A DNA stretch of 47,513 nt. Origin: an uncultured Granulosicoccaceae bacterium. GTDB taxonomy: Bacteria; Pseudomonadota; Gammaproteobacteria; Granulosicoccales; Granulosicoccaceae. Both the position numbers and the translations under genes were made by a program. A model generated the notes under the pieces. The model was not told the DNA's origin, made no database searches, and saw only the letters and a program-made list of their open reading frames with translations. The stretch lies in contig CAKZVB010000087.1 in NCBI GenBank assembly GCA_937922015.1, forward strand, positions 1-47,513. Reading direction: 5' to 3'. Shown piece by piece: positions 8,233 through 17,121 of the stretch. How positions within the stretch are numbered: the first letter of the stretch is position 1; every line of letters begins with the position of its first letter.

Positions 8233-9492
8233 TTACTGGTCAAGTTCCAGTACCGCCTTACCATCGGCGAGTGCTACTCGCTCCAGTTTATCTTCAGACG
8301 CCCACTTAAAGATTCCAAAGATGCCGGCAACCACACCGGTATCTGTATACTCCATCGTGCCGGTTACACCATCGTAGTTAATTTCTTTTCCAGCACGCAG
8401 CGCGGCGATACCATCGGCATAGGTATTGACCACCTCTCCATCACCGCTGGTCACATCGAACATCGCACCCGACCAGGAAGCAGCGTCAACCTTGCCGGTC
8501 TTTTCAATGGCCAGAGCAGTTGCGACCAGCAGATCAAAATACTGGATGGCATATGAATTTGAAACATCACCGATTGCAGCTGCGTATTTCGAGGCTTCCG
8601 CACGGGGTTTGTAGTCTTCCCAGGCAGCACCTTCTGCATTTGAAAAAGCCGCCAGCACTACTTCCTGATGTTTATCCACTGCAGTCATCGTAGCAGTAGA
8701 TATAAAACCAGGCTCCTGCCATTCACTGGTACCGATGATAAACCAGGACTTACCGGCCTCAGCCGCATTCTTTACAAACGCTCCACCGTCTGCAGGCGCG
8801 GAAAAAACAATAACAGCTTCGGGATTCATGCCACTGACTTTGGAGACCACACTGCGATAATTTGACTGGTTAGGCTGAATATCAACAGAGCCGAGAATTT
8901 CTATGCCTAGCTTTCCGGCCGCGATTTCAGCTGCATTTTTCTGCAGCTGTGAGCCCGCCGCTTCAGTTGCAACTAAAACGACGTTACCTTTGCCTGCATT
9001 TTTTGCATGTAGCAATGCAGCTGCCCCCTGCGCCGAATCCATTGGAGAACCCCGGAACAAGGGCTCTTTACCGGTTCCGCCATACTCTGCTTCAATGGCC
9101 CCGCCGTGCACGGATGGCATCAGTGGCAAGTTATCAGAGGCGATTTTTTCCAGTACATAATCCCGATAGGACATATAGCTGTGTGCCGCATTAAGCAGGA
9201 TATCAATGTTCTCCCCATCGATTAATTTACGCGCCGCCCGCGCCTCACCAATGGTCCCTATGTCCTGGTGAATCGGCATAAGCTTACGACCCAGCGGCGG
9301 ATCTTCGTTAATCACTTCAAGACTGAAGTCAGTCACCGCATCAAAAAACTCACCGAACCCACCATACTCTCCAGTGTGATAGGTCAGGTGTCCGACTTTA
9401 ATTTCATTCTCAGCAAATACGGGTGTCGACACTAGCGCAGATACAGCAAGTATCATCGCGATAGACTGTCGTTTCTTTTCATAATCTTTCAT
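8233..9492 (-). CDS. Branched-chain-amino-acid-type ABC transporter, periplasmic substrate-binding protein (first set)
   Basis: A 419-residue exported binding protein of the LivJ/LivK type (periplasmic binding protein type 1 fold). The signal peptide ends at V-F-A-E-N, followed by the mature start I-K-V-G-H-L-T-Y-H-T-G-E-Y-G. Later segments such as R-K-L-I-D-G-E-N-I-D-I-L and N-Q-S-N-Y-R-S-V-V-S-K-V suit the family. The ATG at 9492 is chosen because AGAGAGG precedes it and it gives a clean signal peptide; an upstream start would add 15 polar residues. It is the last gene of the H-M-G-F-K operon, 94 bases after the LivF gene. The ligand cannot be inferred; this family also takes aromatic acids, urea and amides. 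Confidence 0.88.
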   Translation of the reverse strand: MKDYEKKRQSIAMILAVSALVSTPVFAENEIKVGHLTYHTGEYGGFGEFFDAVTDFSLEVINEDPPLGRKLMPIHQDIGTIGEARAARKLIDGENIDILLNAAHSYMSYRDYVLEKIASDNLPLMPSVHGGAIEAEYGGTGKEPLFRGSPMDSAQGAAALLHAKNAGKGNVVLVATEAAGSQLQKNAAEIAAGKLGIEILGSVDIQPNQSNYRSVVSKVSGMNPEAVIVFSAPADGGAFVKNAAEAGKSWFIIGTSEWQEPGFISTATMTAVDKHQEVVLAAFSNAEGAAWEDYKPRAEASKYAAAIGDVSNSYAIQYFDLLVATALAIEKTGKVDAASWSGAMFDVTSGDGEVVNTYADGIAALRAGKEINYDGVTGTMEYTDTGVVAGIFGIFKWASEDKLERVALADGKAVLELDQ

Positions 9493-9586
9493 AGCGTCCT
9501 CTCTTCTGGATTTAATCACGGTTACCACTTCACACATTAATAGCCTCTAAATCAGTCAACCCCGCACTGTCTGTTTGCCAGGTTAA

Positions 9587-10282
9587 CTAGATATGGTAGG
9601 CCTCCATCAATCGGTTTTTATCAAAGTCACGGGCATCTTCGAGTAAATGTATTTTGCCAAGGCTCAGTACCAGTACTCTGTCGGCAATTTCCAGCGCTTT
9701 GACTGCATTTTGCTCGGCAAGCACAATGGTGACGTTCTGCTTTTCACGGATTTCCAGAATTTTCTGGAACAAGGTATCGACAAACTGCGGCGACAAACCG
9801 GCTGATGGCTCGTCAAACAATATAATTTCAGGGCGCTGCATCAGGGCACGACCCACCGCCAGCATCTGCCCTTCCCCGCCACTCAGGCTGCCGGCTAATT
9901 GTTCGCTTCTATCCACCAGCCGCGGAAACAGTTCATAGACCTCAGAGAGCCTTTCTTCGCGAGAAGGCAGGTCTAACAATCCGCCAATTGAAAGATTTTC
10001 AGCAACAGACAAATCCGGAAACACATTACCTTCCTGAGGTACATACGCCATACCCCGCGACGGCAGCTCGTACGGTGGCATGTCAGTGATAGTTTCACCC
10101 CGCCACTCAACCGTGCCACTTTTCACCGGCAGTAGTTTGGCCAGCGTTTTTAACAGCGTAGTCTTGCCTGCGCCATTAGCGCCAAGCACTGTAAATATCT
10201 CGCTTTCAACACAAAAGGTGATGTCTTCAAGTACCGTTACGTCCCCATAGCCGCTTGATAACCCGTTAACGTTCAGCATCAT
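9587..10282 (-). CDS. HAAT ABC transporter ATP-binding protein, LivF type (first set)
   Basis: A 231-residue cytoplasmic ATPase that powers the importer as a partner of the LivG-like gene. Walker A is G-A-N-G-A-G-K-T, the Q-loop reads P-Q-E-G-N-V-F, the signature is L-S-G-G-E-G-Q, and Walker B is I-I-L-F-D-E-P-S-A-G-L-S-P. The length is normal for LivF. The stop of the LivG-like gene and this ATG share one base (10282), so translation is coupled. All catalytic motifs are intact, which matters because the partner's signature is degenerate. Confidence 0.92.
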   Translation of the reverse strand: MMLNVNGLSSGYGDVTVLEDITFCVESEIFTVLGANGAGKTTLLKTLAKLLPVKSGTVEWRGETITDMPPYELPSRGMAYVPQEGNVFPDLSVAENLSIGGLLDLPSREERLSEVYELFPRLVDRSEQLAGSLSGGEGQMLAVGRALMQRPEIILFDEPSAGLSPQFVDTLFQKILEIREKQNVTIVLAEQNAVKALEIADRVLVLSLGKIHLLEDARDFDKNRLMEAYHI

Positions 10283-11031
10283 CAGAGCCCCAGGTATTTT
10301 TCTGCAACCACACGATTGGCTTTTACGTCTTCAGGCTTGCCCTCAAACAACATTTCGCCATCGACCAGAAAATGCACGTATTCACAGAACGACCAGATGA
10401 GTTCAAGATCGTGCTCCACGATCACAATCCGCATATCATTGGCTTTTGTCTGCCGGGTGATCTCCTGCATCACTTGCTGTGTTACATCCTCAGGCAGACC
10501 TGCCGTCGGTTCATCCATCAGCAACATTTTCGGTTTCAATATCAGGCAACGCAATATATCCAACAGTTTCTTCTCTCCGGCAGACCTTGCGTAACCATCG
10601 GGTTCATTAAAGGTAAATCTGGAGAGGTAGTCGTCAATTTCAGCTTCTACGGCTTCGGACAATTGTTCTTTGGAAAAGACACTTTTCAGGGTTTCCTGCG
10701 TTGGTGGCGTACAGGCAAGACGCAGCGAATCGCGAATGGTCAGACTTTCAAATCCCTGTATACGCTGATTGGTTTTAACCAATCCGATCTGCGCCACCTG
10801 ATGGGAACTCAATGGAATTAGATCGTGATGTTTATCCTCAACCTCAAAAATTATCGACCCTTCCGTAGGCGGGATGCGACGGGTGAGCAACCCCATCAAC
10901 GTGCTTTTACCTGCACCATTCGGCCCGATCAAACCTTCTATGCTGTGCTTGCCGAATGAAGCCTGCGTGAGATTGAGCACCGGATGCTGGTGATAGGATT
11001 TGGATAGGTTTCGAACGGCAAGATTCATCAT
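10282..11031 (-). CDS. HAAT ABC transporter ATP-binding protein, LivG type, with degenerate signature (first set)
   Basis: A 249-residue ATPase subunit. Walker A (G-P-N-G-A-G-K-S) and Walker B (M-L-L-M-D-E-P-T-A-G-L) are intact and the H-loop is present (I-V-E-H-D-L-E-L-I-W). The signature, usually L-S-x-G-Q in LivG, reads R-S-A-G-E-K, so one of the two composite ATP sites may be weakened. The C-terminal G-L motif of LivG proteins is present (K-Y-L-G-L). Two consecutive ATG codons start the gene; the first forms an ATGA overlap with the LivM-like stop. Confidence 0.9.
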   Translation of the reverse strand: MMNLAVRNLSKSYHQHPVLNLTQASFGKHSIEGLIGPNGAGKSTLMGLLTRRIPPTEGSIIFEVEDKHHDLIPLSSHQVAQIGLVKTNQRIQGFESLTIRDSLRLACTPPTQETLKSVFSKEQLSEAVEAEIDDYLSRFTFNEPDGYARSAGEKKLLDILRCLILKPKMLLMDEPTAGLPEDVTQQVMQEITRQTKANDMRIVIVEHDLELIWSFCEYVHFLVDGEMLFEGKPEDVKANRVVAEKYLGL

Positions 11032-11951
11032 GGGAGCTCTTGCCTGGCACCCGCTGCAGAGTGACCCAACACGCCCCGCGGGCGGTACATCAATACAGCT
11101 ACCAGCACAGCGCCGTAGAGGAACAATTTAAAGTTCGGCACCATCACCGCGTATTCAGGTGCTACGGGCAGATAACTTTCAATTAGCAGATCAAATAAGC
11201 CAAAGGTAATAAACACACCCAGCACCGCCCCCATTGAATGCTCTTTACCACCGAGAATAAGGGCTATCCACACGGCAAACGTAACACTGGGCACCAGCAT
11301 ATTGGGCGTGAGAAACTGATTCAGCGGTGCTGACAATGCACCCAACAACCCCATTAGCGCACAAGTCAGGGTGAATAACTCGAGCTTTATTTTAACGGTA
11401 TCCTTGCCGAGACTTGCGGCAAGTTCTTCGTTGTCCCTGATAGAGAAAATCAATGTGCCAAGCCGCGACACATGAAGCTTGTTTATAAATAGTTGAATGC
11501 CAACCACAATAAGCAGAAGAATTAGAAAGTACAAAGGCTCGGTCATTGCACCGGCATCAAATGGATATTTGATCGTGCCTAAACCGACAACACCTTCGGT
11601 CAACCACTTTTCAGTTATTACCAGCAACGCCACAATGGCACTAAACGCCAGCGTGGCACACAACATGGCCTGCCCTTCCAGCTTCAGAATCAACCTGCCC
11701 AGCCCATTGGCGACAAGCGCTACTAACAACAAAGTGAGGATCAATGCCGGTATAAAAGAGAAGTCCCATTGAACATTTAACACACCGACACTGTACATGC
11801 CCAGACCCCAGAAACCGACTATTCCAAAATTGGGTATTCCTAGCATGCCGAATTGTATGTGTAACAGTTGCGCAAGGCCTATATAGACCAGCATCAGGGT
11901 GATAGAGAATATCAGGTAGGCCATTATCGTAGTCGCCCGCCGCGATACCAA
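11028..11951 (-). CDS. HAAT ABC transporter permease, LivM type (first set)
   Basis: A 307-residue inner-membrane permease with about eight to nine hydrophobic helices. The family is shown by G-Q-x-M-x-C-A-T-L-A-F in the middle and by the conserved loop S-I-R-D-N-E-E-L-A-A-S-L-G, which is the coupling helix of LivM proteins. A short C-terminal tail with R-P-R-G-V-L-G ends it. The start overlaps the upstream LivH-like gene by 28 bases, and the stop overlaps the LivG-like start. Confidence 0.9.
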   Translation of the reverse strand: MVSRRATTIMAYLIFSITLMLVYIGLAQLLHIQFGMLGIPNFGIVGFWGLGMYSVGVLNVQWDFSFIPALILTLLLVALVANGLGRLILKLEGQAMLCATLAFSAIVALLVITEKWLTEGVVGLGTIKYPFDAGAMTEPLYFLILLLIVVGIQLFINKLHVSRLGTLIFSIRDNEELAASLGKDTVKIKLELFTLTCALMGLLGALSAPLNQFLTPNMLVPSVTFAVWIALILGGKEHSMGAVLGVFITFGLFDLLIESYLPVAPEYAVMVPNFKLFLYGAVLVAVLMYRPRGVLGHSAAGARQELP

Positions 11952-12778
11952 AGCACGCCGATAAACGAAGACAACAAGATCACCTCGGCATACAGCGGCT
12001 TGGATACAAGAGTAACCGCTGCGGTTAACATGCCTGCGATGATACTTACCACCAATGCCCCCTTAACACTGCCCACACCCGCGACAATGCTGACCATCAC
12101 CGTAATAAGAATAAGATTCCAACCCATCAATGGATTAGCCAGGGCAAACACGCCCGAAAACACTCCTGACAAACCCCCGGCAACGCCCCCTAGAAACCAC
12201 ACGCTAACAGACACCTTGTGCGGGTTAATACCACTGACCATGGCAAGCTCTTTGTTATTGGCCAGTCCTCTGACAACCTCTCCGAAACCGGTACGGTAAA
12301 CAACCCAATACAGATTAAAAACCACAACCAATACCAGCACCAGTGCCACGAGCTGTAAATTGGTCGCGCCCACCCCCAGAAAACTAAAGTAGGCAATTGG
12401 TGGTTCATCTACGTAGATGTTCTCAGCGCCGACAAACAGCACCAGCCCATAGCGCAACATAAAGGACACACCGATAGACAGAATAATAAGCTCCGTCGAG
12501 CGCACCCCTCTTTTTAAAGCCGGCTGAAAAAACAAAAAATAGGTGGCCACACTAAGTGCGCCTGCCAGCAGTGCGGCCGGCACAATGGACAGGTAGAATC
12601 CGAATCCGAACATCACATTAAACATTGCGGCAAAATAAGCACCGTAGGTAATGCTCTCGCCATAGGCAAAGTTAATGAAGCCGTTCAGATAAAAGATAAG
12701 GGTAAAACCCATCGCGGCCAGAATTAATGGCGATGCTTGCAGAATACCAATAAAAACAGAATCTCTAATTAACCACAT
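11924..12778 (-). CDS. HAAT ABC transporter permease, LivH type (first set)
   Basis: A 284-residue inner-membrane permease and the first gene of the operon. The N terminus shows the LivH pattern: an A-x-G-F-T-L-I-F-Y-L-N-G-F-I-N-F-A-Y-G-E segment, where the I-N-F-A-x-G-E motif is diagnostic. About eight helices are seen. The cytoplasmic coupling loop contains G-L-A-N-N-K-E-L-A-M-V-S-G-I-N. A GGGGA lies somewhat far upstream, so the ribosome binding site is weak. The promoter must lie in the 338-base divergent gap on the right. Confidence 0.9.
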   Translation of the reverse strand: MWLIRDSVFIGILQASPLILAAMGFTLIFYLNGFINFAYGESITYGAYFAAMFNVMFGFGFYLSIVPAALLAGALSVATYFLFFQPALKRGVRSTELIILSIGVSFMLRYGLVLFVGAENIYVDEPPIAYFSFLGVGATNLQLVALVLVLVVVFNLYWVVYRTGFGEVVRGLANNKELAMVSGINPHKVSVSVWFLGGVAGGLSGVFSGVFALANPLMGWNLILITVMVSIVAGVGSVKGALVVSIIAGMLTAAVTLVSKPLYAEVILLSSFIGVLWYRGGRLR

Positions 12779-13116
12779 GCGAATTTATATTTTTCCCCGC
12801 AGGTATTATTAGCGATTGCCCTGTCTAAAAATACGGCATATCAATGCAGGTATTTTAAACTGCAGTCACATAAGTAAGTCGGCAAACCGATTTTTTTGCA
12901 ATAAGATTGCTATCATCAAAATAACAACAATCAATGCCGACAGAAAATAAGTTTTCACCAGTAGAATTAAAAACCCGTACTGGACGCCTCTTATAATACT
13001 GCATATATTATTTGCGTCACATGATTTTCAGTGTGATTATTTAAGCCAAACCAGTAAATGTTGCATGGTTAACATGCCGCGATAATACGCAAAGCTTCAC
13101 GGGAAGACTTTAAGTT
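12779..13116. promoter_or_regulatory. AT-rich divergent promoter region
   Basis: 338 bases separate the livH-like gene from the rightward coiled-coil protein gene. The sequence is clearly richer in A and T than its flanks. TATAAT at 12992-12997 is a candidate -10 box for the rightward gene, but no good -35 box lies at the right distance. No RNA gene or long repeat is visible. Confidence 0.4.
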
Positions 13117-14085
13117 ATGCAATTTTCATTTAGCGAACACAGACTGCCAATCGGCGTTACCACGGCAGGCTTACTAGTGGCCACCGCTCTAGCCGCCGCA
13201 CCGGTTATCATGGCAGATTCAGCCAGTGAGATACTCACAGCGGAAAACTCAGCTGATATTAAAAAACTCTTTACGTTGATTGAAAAACAAACCACGGACT
13301 TTGATCAGCGTATGGATAGCCAGGTATCTTCGATAAATTCGCAACTGAAAAATCTGGACATACAAGTTATTACGCTTAATAAGGCCATGGTGAAACTGTC
13401 TGGAAAATCCCGCGATCAGGCATCGGCTACTGAAGTAGACAGCAGAGACAGAGTCAGTGACACCCGCATAACCAATCTTGAAAAAGCAGTTTCAAATCTG
13501 CACCGTAAGCAAAACAAGGTTGCTACAGAAGCTCCGCCCGCCATTGAGCAATCAACCCCAGACTCTGACATGCGTATCCGGAATCTCGAGAAAGCCGTTA
13601 CCAGGATGCACCGTCGACAACAGCAGAACAAAAAACAAAACAACGAACAGCCACCATCAAACGACAGGCTGGCAACAATGGAAGGCAATTACAGCGACAT
13701 CGTGGCGCGGATTACTAACCTTGAAATCGCTATTGAACAGCTTTACGGAGTCACCGGTAAGCTATCGAAAACACTGGTAGACACACGAATCGCGCAGCCT
13801 CCTGAAAATCCTGACAGATTCAATAACGGCAGCCAAAACGTAGCGTCGTCAATACAGCTTACGCCACCAGCTAATCGAAGCAGACGATCCGAATTATCAG
13901 GTAGTGCAATGAACGCTGATAATGCCACCGATCGTCGCATACGGAAACTGGAACGCACGATAGCCAGAATGGGGCAACGCCTGAACGATATTGACGGCCC
14001 GGTTAACGAACAGGACGCAATGGTGGATCAGCTCTATGAAATTCAGGATTATATTGATCAGGTACTAAACCAACTCAACCGATAG
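13117..14085 (+). CDS. Secreted coiled-coil protein with repeated R-I-x-x-L-E motif
   Basis: A 322-residue exported protein of unknown function. The signal sequence runs to about residue 33 (L-A-A-A-P-V-I-M-A-D). A helical region follows, then four copies of a coiled-coil module of about 18 residues with consensus D-x-R-I-x-N-L-E-K-A-V-x-x-L-H-R-x-Q, at roughly 115-132, 151-168, 195-211 and 272-289. They are linked by Pro/Gln/Asn-rich spacers of different length. The C terminus is another amphipathic helix. GGGAAG lies 13 bases before the ATG. It is divergent from the first transporter and convergent with the aldehyde dehydrogenase gene. A periplasmic trimeric or dimeric spacer is plausible, but nothing more can be claimed. 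Confidence 0.75.
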   Translation: MQFSFSEHRLPIGVTTAGLLVATALAAAPVIMADSASEILTAENSADIKKLFTLIEKQTTDFDQRMDSQVSSINSQLKNLDIQVITLNKAMVKLSGKSRDQASATEVDSRDRVSDTRITNLEKAVSNLHRKQNKVATEAPPAIEQSTPDSDMRIRNLEKAVTRMHRRQQQNKKQNNEQPPSNDRLATMEGNYSDIVARITNLEIAIEQLYGVTGKLSKTLVDTRIAQPPENPDRFNNGSQNVASSIQLTPPANRSRRSELSGSAMNADNATDRRIRKLERTIARMGQRLNDIDGPVNEQDAMVDQLYEIQDYIDQVLNQLNR

Positions 14086-14128
14086 GACTAATGCAGGCAT
14101 GGCCGCCAGAGTCTGTTTCAACATCAGC

Positions 14129-15634
14129 TCAGCTATCTATGCTATCCAGAAAAGCGTCTGGAACATTTTGAAAGCATACCGGTCGCAGAAATCTGCGCAG
14201 CGACAAACTACCCACTGACGTAGCACCAAAATTGGTTGATGCCGGATACGGACCGCCATGTACCATGGCATCACTTACTTCCACCCCTGTGGGGAATCCG
14301 TTAAATATCACCCTGCCCGCCTTGTGCTCGACAATAGCCAGCAACTGTTTTGCAATACCGCTGTCCTGCTCTTGGCAGTGTATGCTGCAAGTCAGCTGAC
14401 CCTGCAGTGATCTGGCCAGGGTCAATATATCCTCTGTTGTATCCGCCACGACAATTTGACCCAGCGGACCAAACACCTCTTCGGAAAAAAATTCATTCTG
14501 TTGCCACGCTTTCGCTGTGGTTCTGAAGATGGCAGGAGTCACACTTCGACGCCCGCAATGCGCGCGTTGAACCACAACCGCATCCGCACAGGAATCCAGC
14601 TGCTGGTAGCCTTGCCGGTAAGACTCTGCAATTGATTCGGTGAGCAATACCTGCTCCCCTGCCTGACTAATCTCGTCTCTGGCGCTACTGATAAAACTCT
14701 CCGTCGCATCAGACTGAGGTAACACCAGCAAACCGGGATTAGTACAAAGCTGCCCGGCACCGAACGTCAGAGAGGCCACCCACTCTTTGGCAAGCCCTGA
14801 TGCGTTGGCAGCCAGTGCCTGTTCCAGCATAAACACCGGATTAATTGATCCAAGCTCGCCATAGAAAGGAATCGGCTCAGGGCGTGCCGCGCACAAGTCG
14901 TACAAATAGCGCCCGCCTCCCAGTGAACCGGTAAAACCAACCGCCTTGATTTCGGGGTGTGTGACCAGCGCCTGACCAGCATCAAAACTACTGCTTTGAA
15001 TCTGTGAAAACACACCGGCGTGTAATGAAGTTTCAACGATGGCGGCTTCAATACACTGTGCGACGAGCTCAGCTGTACCCGGATGCGCAGAATGTCCTTT
15101 CACCACAACCGGACAACCTGCCGCAAGAGCTGCCGCCGTATCACCGCCGGCGGTTGAAAAAGCCAACGGAAAATTTGATGCACCAAACACGGCCACAGGG
15201 CCGACCGGACGCTGGATCATTCGCAGATCCGGTCTGGGTAAGGGTGTGCGATCAGGCAATGCTGTATCGTGACGATTATCATCATTGGCGTTGTCGGCGA
15301 TATAACTGGCGAAGTATCGAAGCTGATTGACAGTACGGGTAAATTCACCGGACACCCGGCTTTCAATCAGGCCGGTCTCCTCAATACAAATTTCGATAAT
15401 CCGTGCGCGATTGTGTTCAATCTTTGTCGCAATAGAATTCAGGAAATCAGATCGACGGCGGCGGCTTGTACGGGAAAACGAATCAAACGCAACCACAGCT
15501 TGTCTGACAGCCTGATCGACATCTGCAGCGGTGCCTTGCGCATACTCACGGCCAATGCCCCGATAAGGCTCGGAGCGAAAGGTTCGCTCACCAGCCAGCC
15601 ACTCCCCTGAGATTAAATGTTTACCTGTGATCAT
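14129..15634 (-). CDS. Aldehyde dehydrogenase, alpha-ketoglutaric semialdehyde dehydrogenase type
   Basis: A 501-residue cytoplasmic NAD(P)-dependent enzyme. It carries V-F-G-A-S-N-F-P-L-A-F (149-159) and V-V-K-G-H-S-A-H-P-G-T (177-187), typical of the alpha-ketoglutaric semialdehyde dehydrogenase branch, the catalytic base Glu260 in F-Y-G-E-L-G-S, and the nucleophile Cys297 in G-A-G-Q-L-C-T-N-P-G. These features suit oxidation of 2,5-dioxopentanoate to 2-oxoglutarate (EC 1.2.1.26), the last step of non-phosphorylative sugar-acid and hydroxyproline pathways; another semialdehyde is possible. It is the last gene of the long minus-strand cluster. No terminator is seen after it. Confidence 0.88.
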   Translation of the reverse strand: MITGKHLISGEWLAGERTFRSEPYRGIGREYAQGTAADVDQAVRQAVVAFDSFSRTSRRRRSDFLNSIATKIEHNRARIIEICIEETGLIESRVSGEFTRTVNQLRYFASYIADNANDDNRHDTALPDRTPLPRPDLRMIQRPVGPVAVFGASNFPLAFSTAGGDTAAALAAGCPVVVKGHSAHPGTAELVAQCIEAAIVETSLHAGVFSQIQSSSFDAGQALVTHPEIKAVGFTGSLGGGRYLYDLCAARPEPIPFYGELGSINPVFMLEQALAANASGLAKEWVASLTFGAGQLCTNPGLLVLPQSDATESFISSARDEISQAGEQVLLTESIAESYRQGYQQLDSCADAVVVQRAHCGRRSVTPAIFRTTAKAWQQNEFFSEEVFGPLGQIVVADTTEDILTLARSLQGQLTCSIHCQEQDSGIAKQLLAIVEHKAGRVIFNGFPTGVEVSDAMVHGGPYPASTNFGATSVGSLSLRRFLRPVCFQNVPDAFLDSIDS

Positions 15635-15668
15635 TTATCTTTCTTTGTATCCGGCAACATGGTGTGAT

Positions 15669-16172
15669 TTATAATGATCGATCCGCATCATAAGAATGCC
15701 GATCAGGTTTTTGTTCACGATTGATTTTAAGATCAAACCTTTCTCTGCAAAACAACAGCGCAACCACGGTGAAGGTTAGCGACGCCAGCAACATAGCAAT
15801 CTGCCAGGTGGCATTGTCCAGTGCCAGTGATGCAACAATCAGCAACAAGGCAGAACTCACCCCGGCTATTATCGGATCTATACTGGCATGCAATCCGTCA
15901 CTGAACATTCTAAAGGCCAGTTCAAAGCCGGCACTCAGCGCCAGTCCATAAGCCATGATGGCAAGTGTATTTGTACATCGAATTTTATTGCCCAGAGACA
16001 GACTATCCGCCACGCACTGGTAGTCGGTAAGCACAAACATATAGACCTTGGCGATCAATGCGATGGCAATTCCGACACCCAGTATCATCTGGCAGATCAC
16101 TTTCACCAGATAAGATGGTCGTGCGGCGAAGCGATAAAGTCTTGCCGCCGGGGACATATCCTGATTATTCAT
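15669..16172 (-). CDS. Four-helix membrane protein of unknown function
   Basis: A 167-residue protein with four hydrophobic helices (about residues 21-48, 70-90, 100-119 and 123-142) and a charged C-terminal tail. A C-V-A-D-S-L-S-L-G-N-K-I-R-C segment between helices 1 and 2 has two Cys residues that could form a periplasmic disulfide. I do not recognise the family. It sits between the aldehyde dehydrogenase and the metallo-hydrolase genes with gaps of 34 and 59 bases, so it belongs to the same transcription unit by position. Confidence 0.6.
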   Translation of the reverse strand: MNNQDMSPAARLYRFAARPSYLVKVICQMILGVGIAIALIAKVYMFVLTDYQCVADSLSLGNKIRCTNTLAIMAYGLALSAGFELAFRMFSDGLHASIDPIIAGVSSALLLIVASLALDNATWQIAMLLASLTFTVVALLFCRERFDLKINREQKPDRHSYDADRSL

Positions 16173-16231
16173 GGATCTTATTCATTGCGTTGGCAACCCG
16201 ATTTTTTGGCTGTGTTTAATGGCTTAACCAG

Positions 16232-17080
16232 CTATACCGCAAACCACTGCCGATCTGGAAGTGTCTCTGTCATCGGGCCCGGCACCACCATGCCCAGACG
16301 ACCTACTACCTGCTGGTTTTCAATTTTTGCAGGTCGATCATGTATCGGCAAAAGAAACGTATAGTTATTCAGCAGCTTTTTGATAGCCCCCTTCTCTTCA
16401 CGTTTTGAACCCGAATGGTTACCGGTTACTCTGGGCTCCATATGGTTGTTGGTGTGCACGTGATTCACAATCTGATCGTTGAAGTCATAGATAACATCCC
16501 CACAGATACACGCAACCCCTTCTGCAGTTTCCACCATGACATTCATTGACCCTTCGGTGTGTGCACCGGCTCTTTCACACCAGACCCCCGGCATAATTTC
16601 TTCAGCCATGGTGATTTCCAGATCCAGAAATCGAATGGCTTCCGGCTCATAGATCCGGTCAACCAGATGCTTGATATCGGGCTTGGGATACTGTGGATAC
16701 ATGATTCCCGACACGGAAAACTCCATCTCTCTGCGATTTAGTACAACGGTGGTATTCATCGGGAAGAGATCGTCTTTTCCGGCGTGATCAATATGCAGGT
16801 GGGTGTGCAATATATAACGGATATCACCGAGTTTCAGACCATGATTTGCCAGTTGATTTTCAATCATCGTGTCATGCGACTGCAGACCGCGCATGCCGAG
16901 GCTTTCCATTATTGCGTTGTCCCGGTAGCCGGTATCAACCAGCACCGGGTACTTGCCGCCGGTGATCAAAAAGCCATAGACCGGTACACGGCGAACTCTG
17001 CCACATTCATGACCGAGTACAAGAAAGCTGGTTTCGAGTTCAATATCGCCGAAATCGAGTACATGAATTTGAAGTGCCAT
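16232..17080 (-). CDS. Metallo-beta-lactamase-fold hydrolase, N-acyl-homoserine-lactonase-like
   Basis: A 282-residue cytoplasmic metal-dependent hydrolase. The dinuclear zinc motif H-T-H-L-H-I-D-H lies at about 92-99, with the downstream His in G-A-H-T-E-G-S and the Asp in C-G-D-V-I-Y-D. The order and spacing resemble the AttM/AiiA lactonase branch, so a lactone is a likely substrate, but this fold also cleaves esters and thioesters. The ATG at 17080 is preferred over the TTG at 17083 because CAGGAG lies 7 bases upstream of it. It follows the amidohydrolase gene by 41 bases; the cluster thus has several hydrolases of lactonase type. Confidence 0.85.
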   Translation of the reverse strand: MALQIHVLDFGDIELETSFLVLGHECGRVRRVPVYGFLITGGKYPVLVDTGYRDNAIMESLGMRGLQSHDTMIENQLANHGLKLGDIRYILHTHLHIDHAGKDDLFPMNTTVVLNRREMEFSVSGIMYPQYPKPDIKHLVDRIYEPEAIRFLDLEITMAEEIMPGVWCERAGAHTEGSMNVMVETAEGVACICGDVIYDFNDQIVNHVHTNNHMEPRVTGNHSGSKREEKGAIKKLLNNYTFLLPIHDRPAKIENQQVVGRLGMVVPGPMTETLPDRQWFAV

Positions 17081-17121
17081 CAATTGCTCCTGATAAATAG
17101 TATTGTTTTCACGGATGTTAA

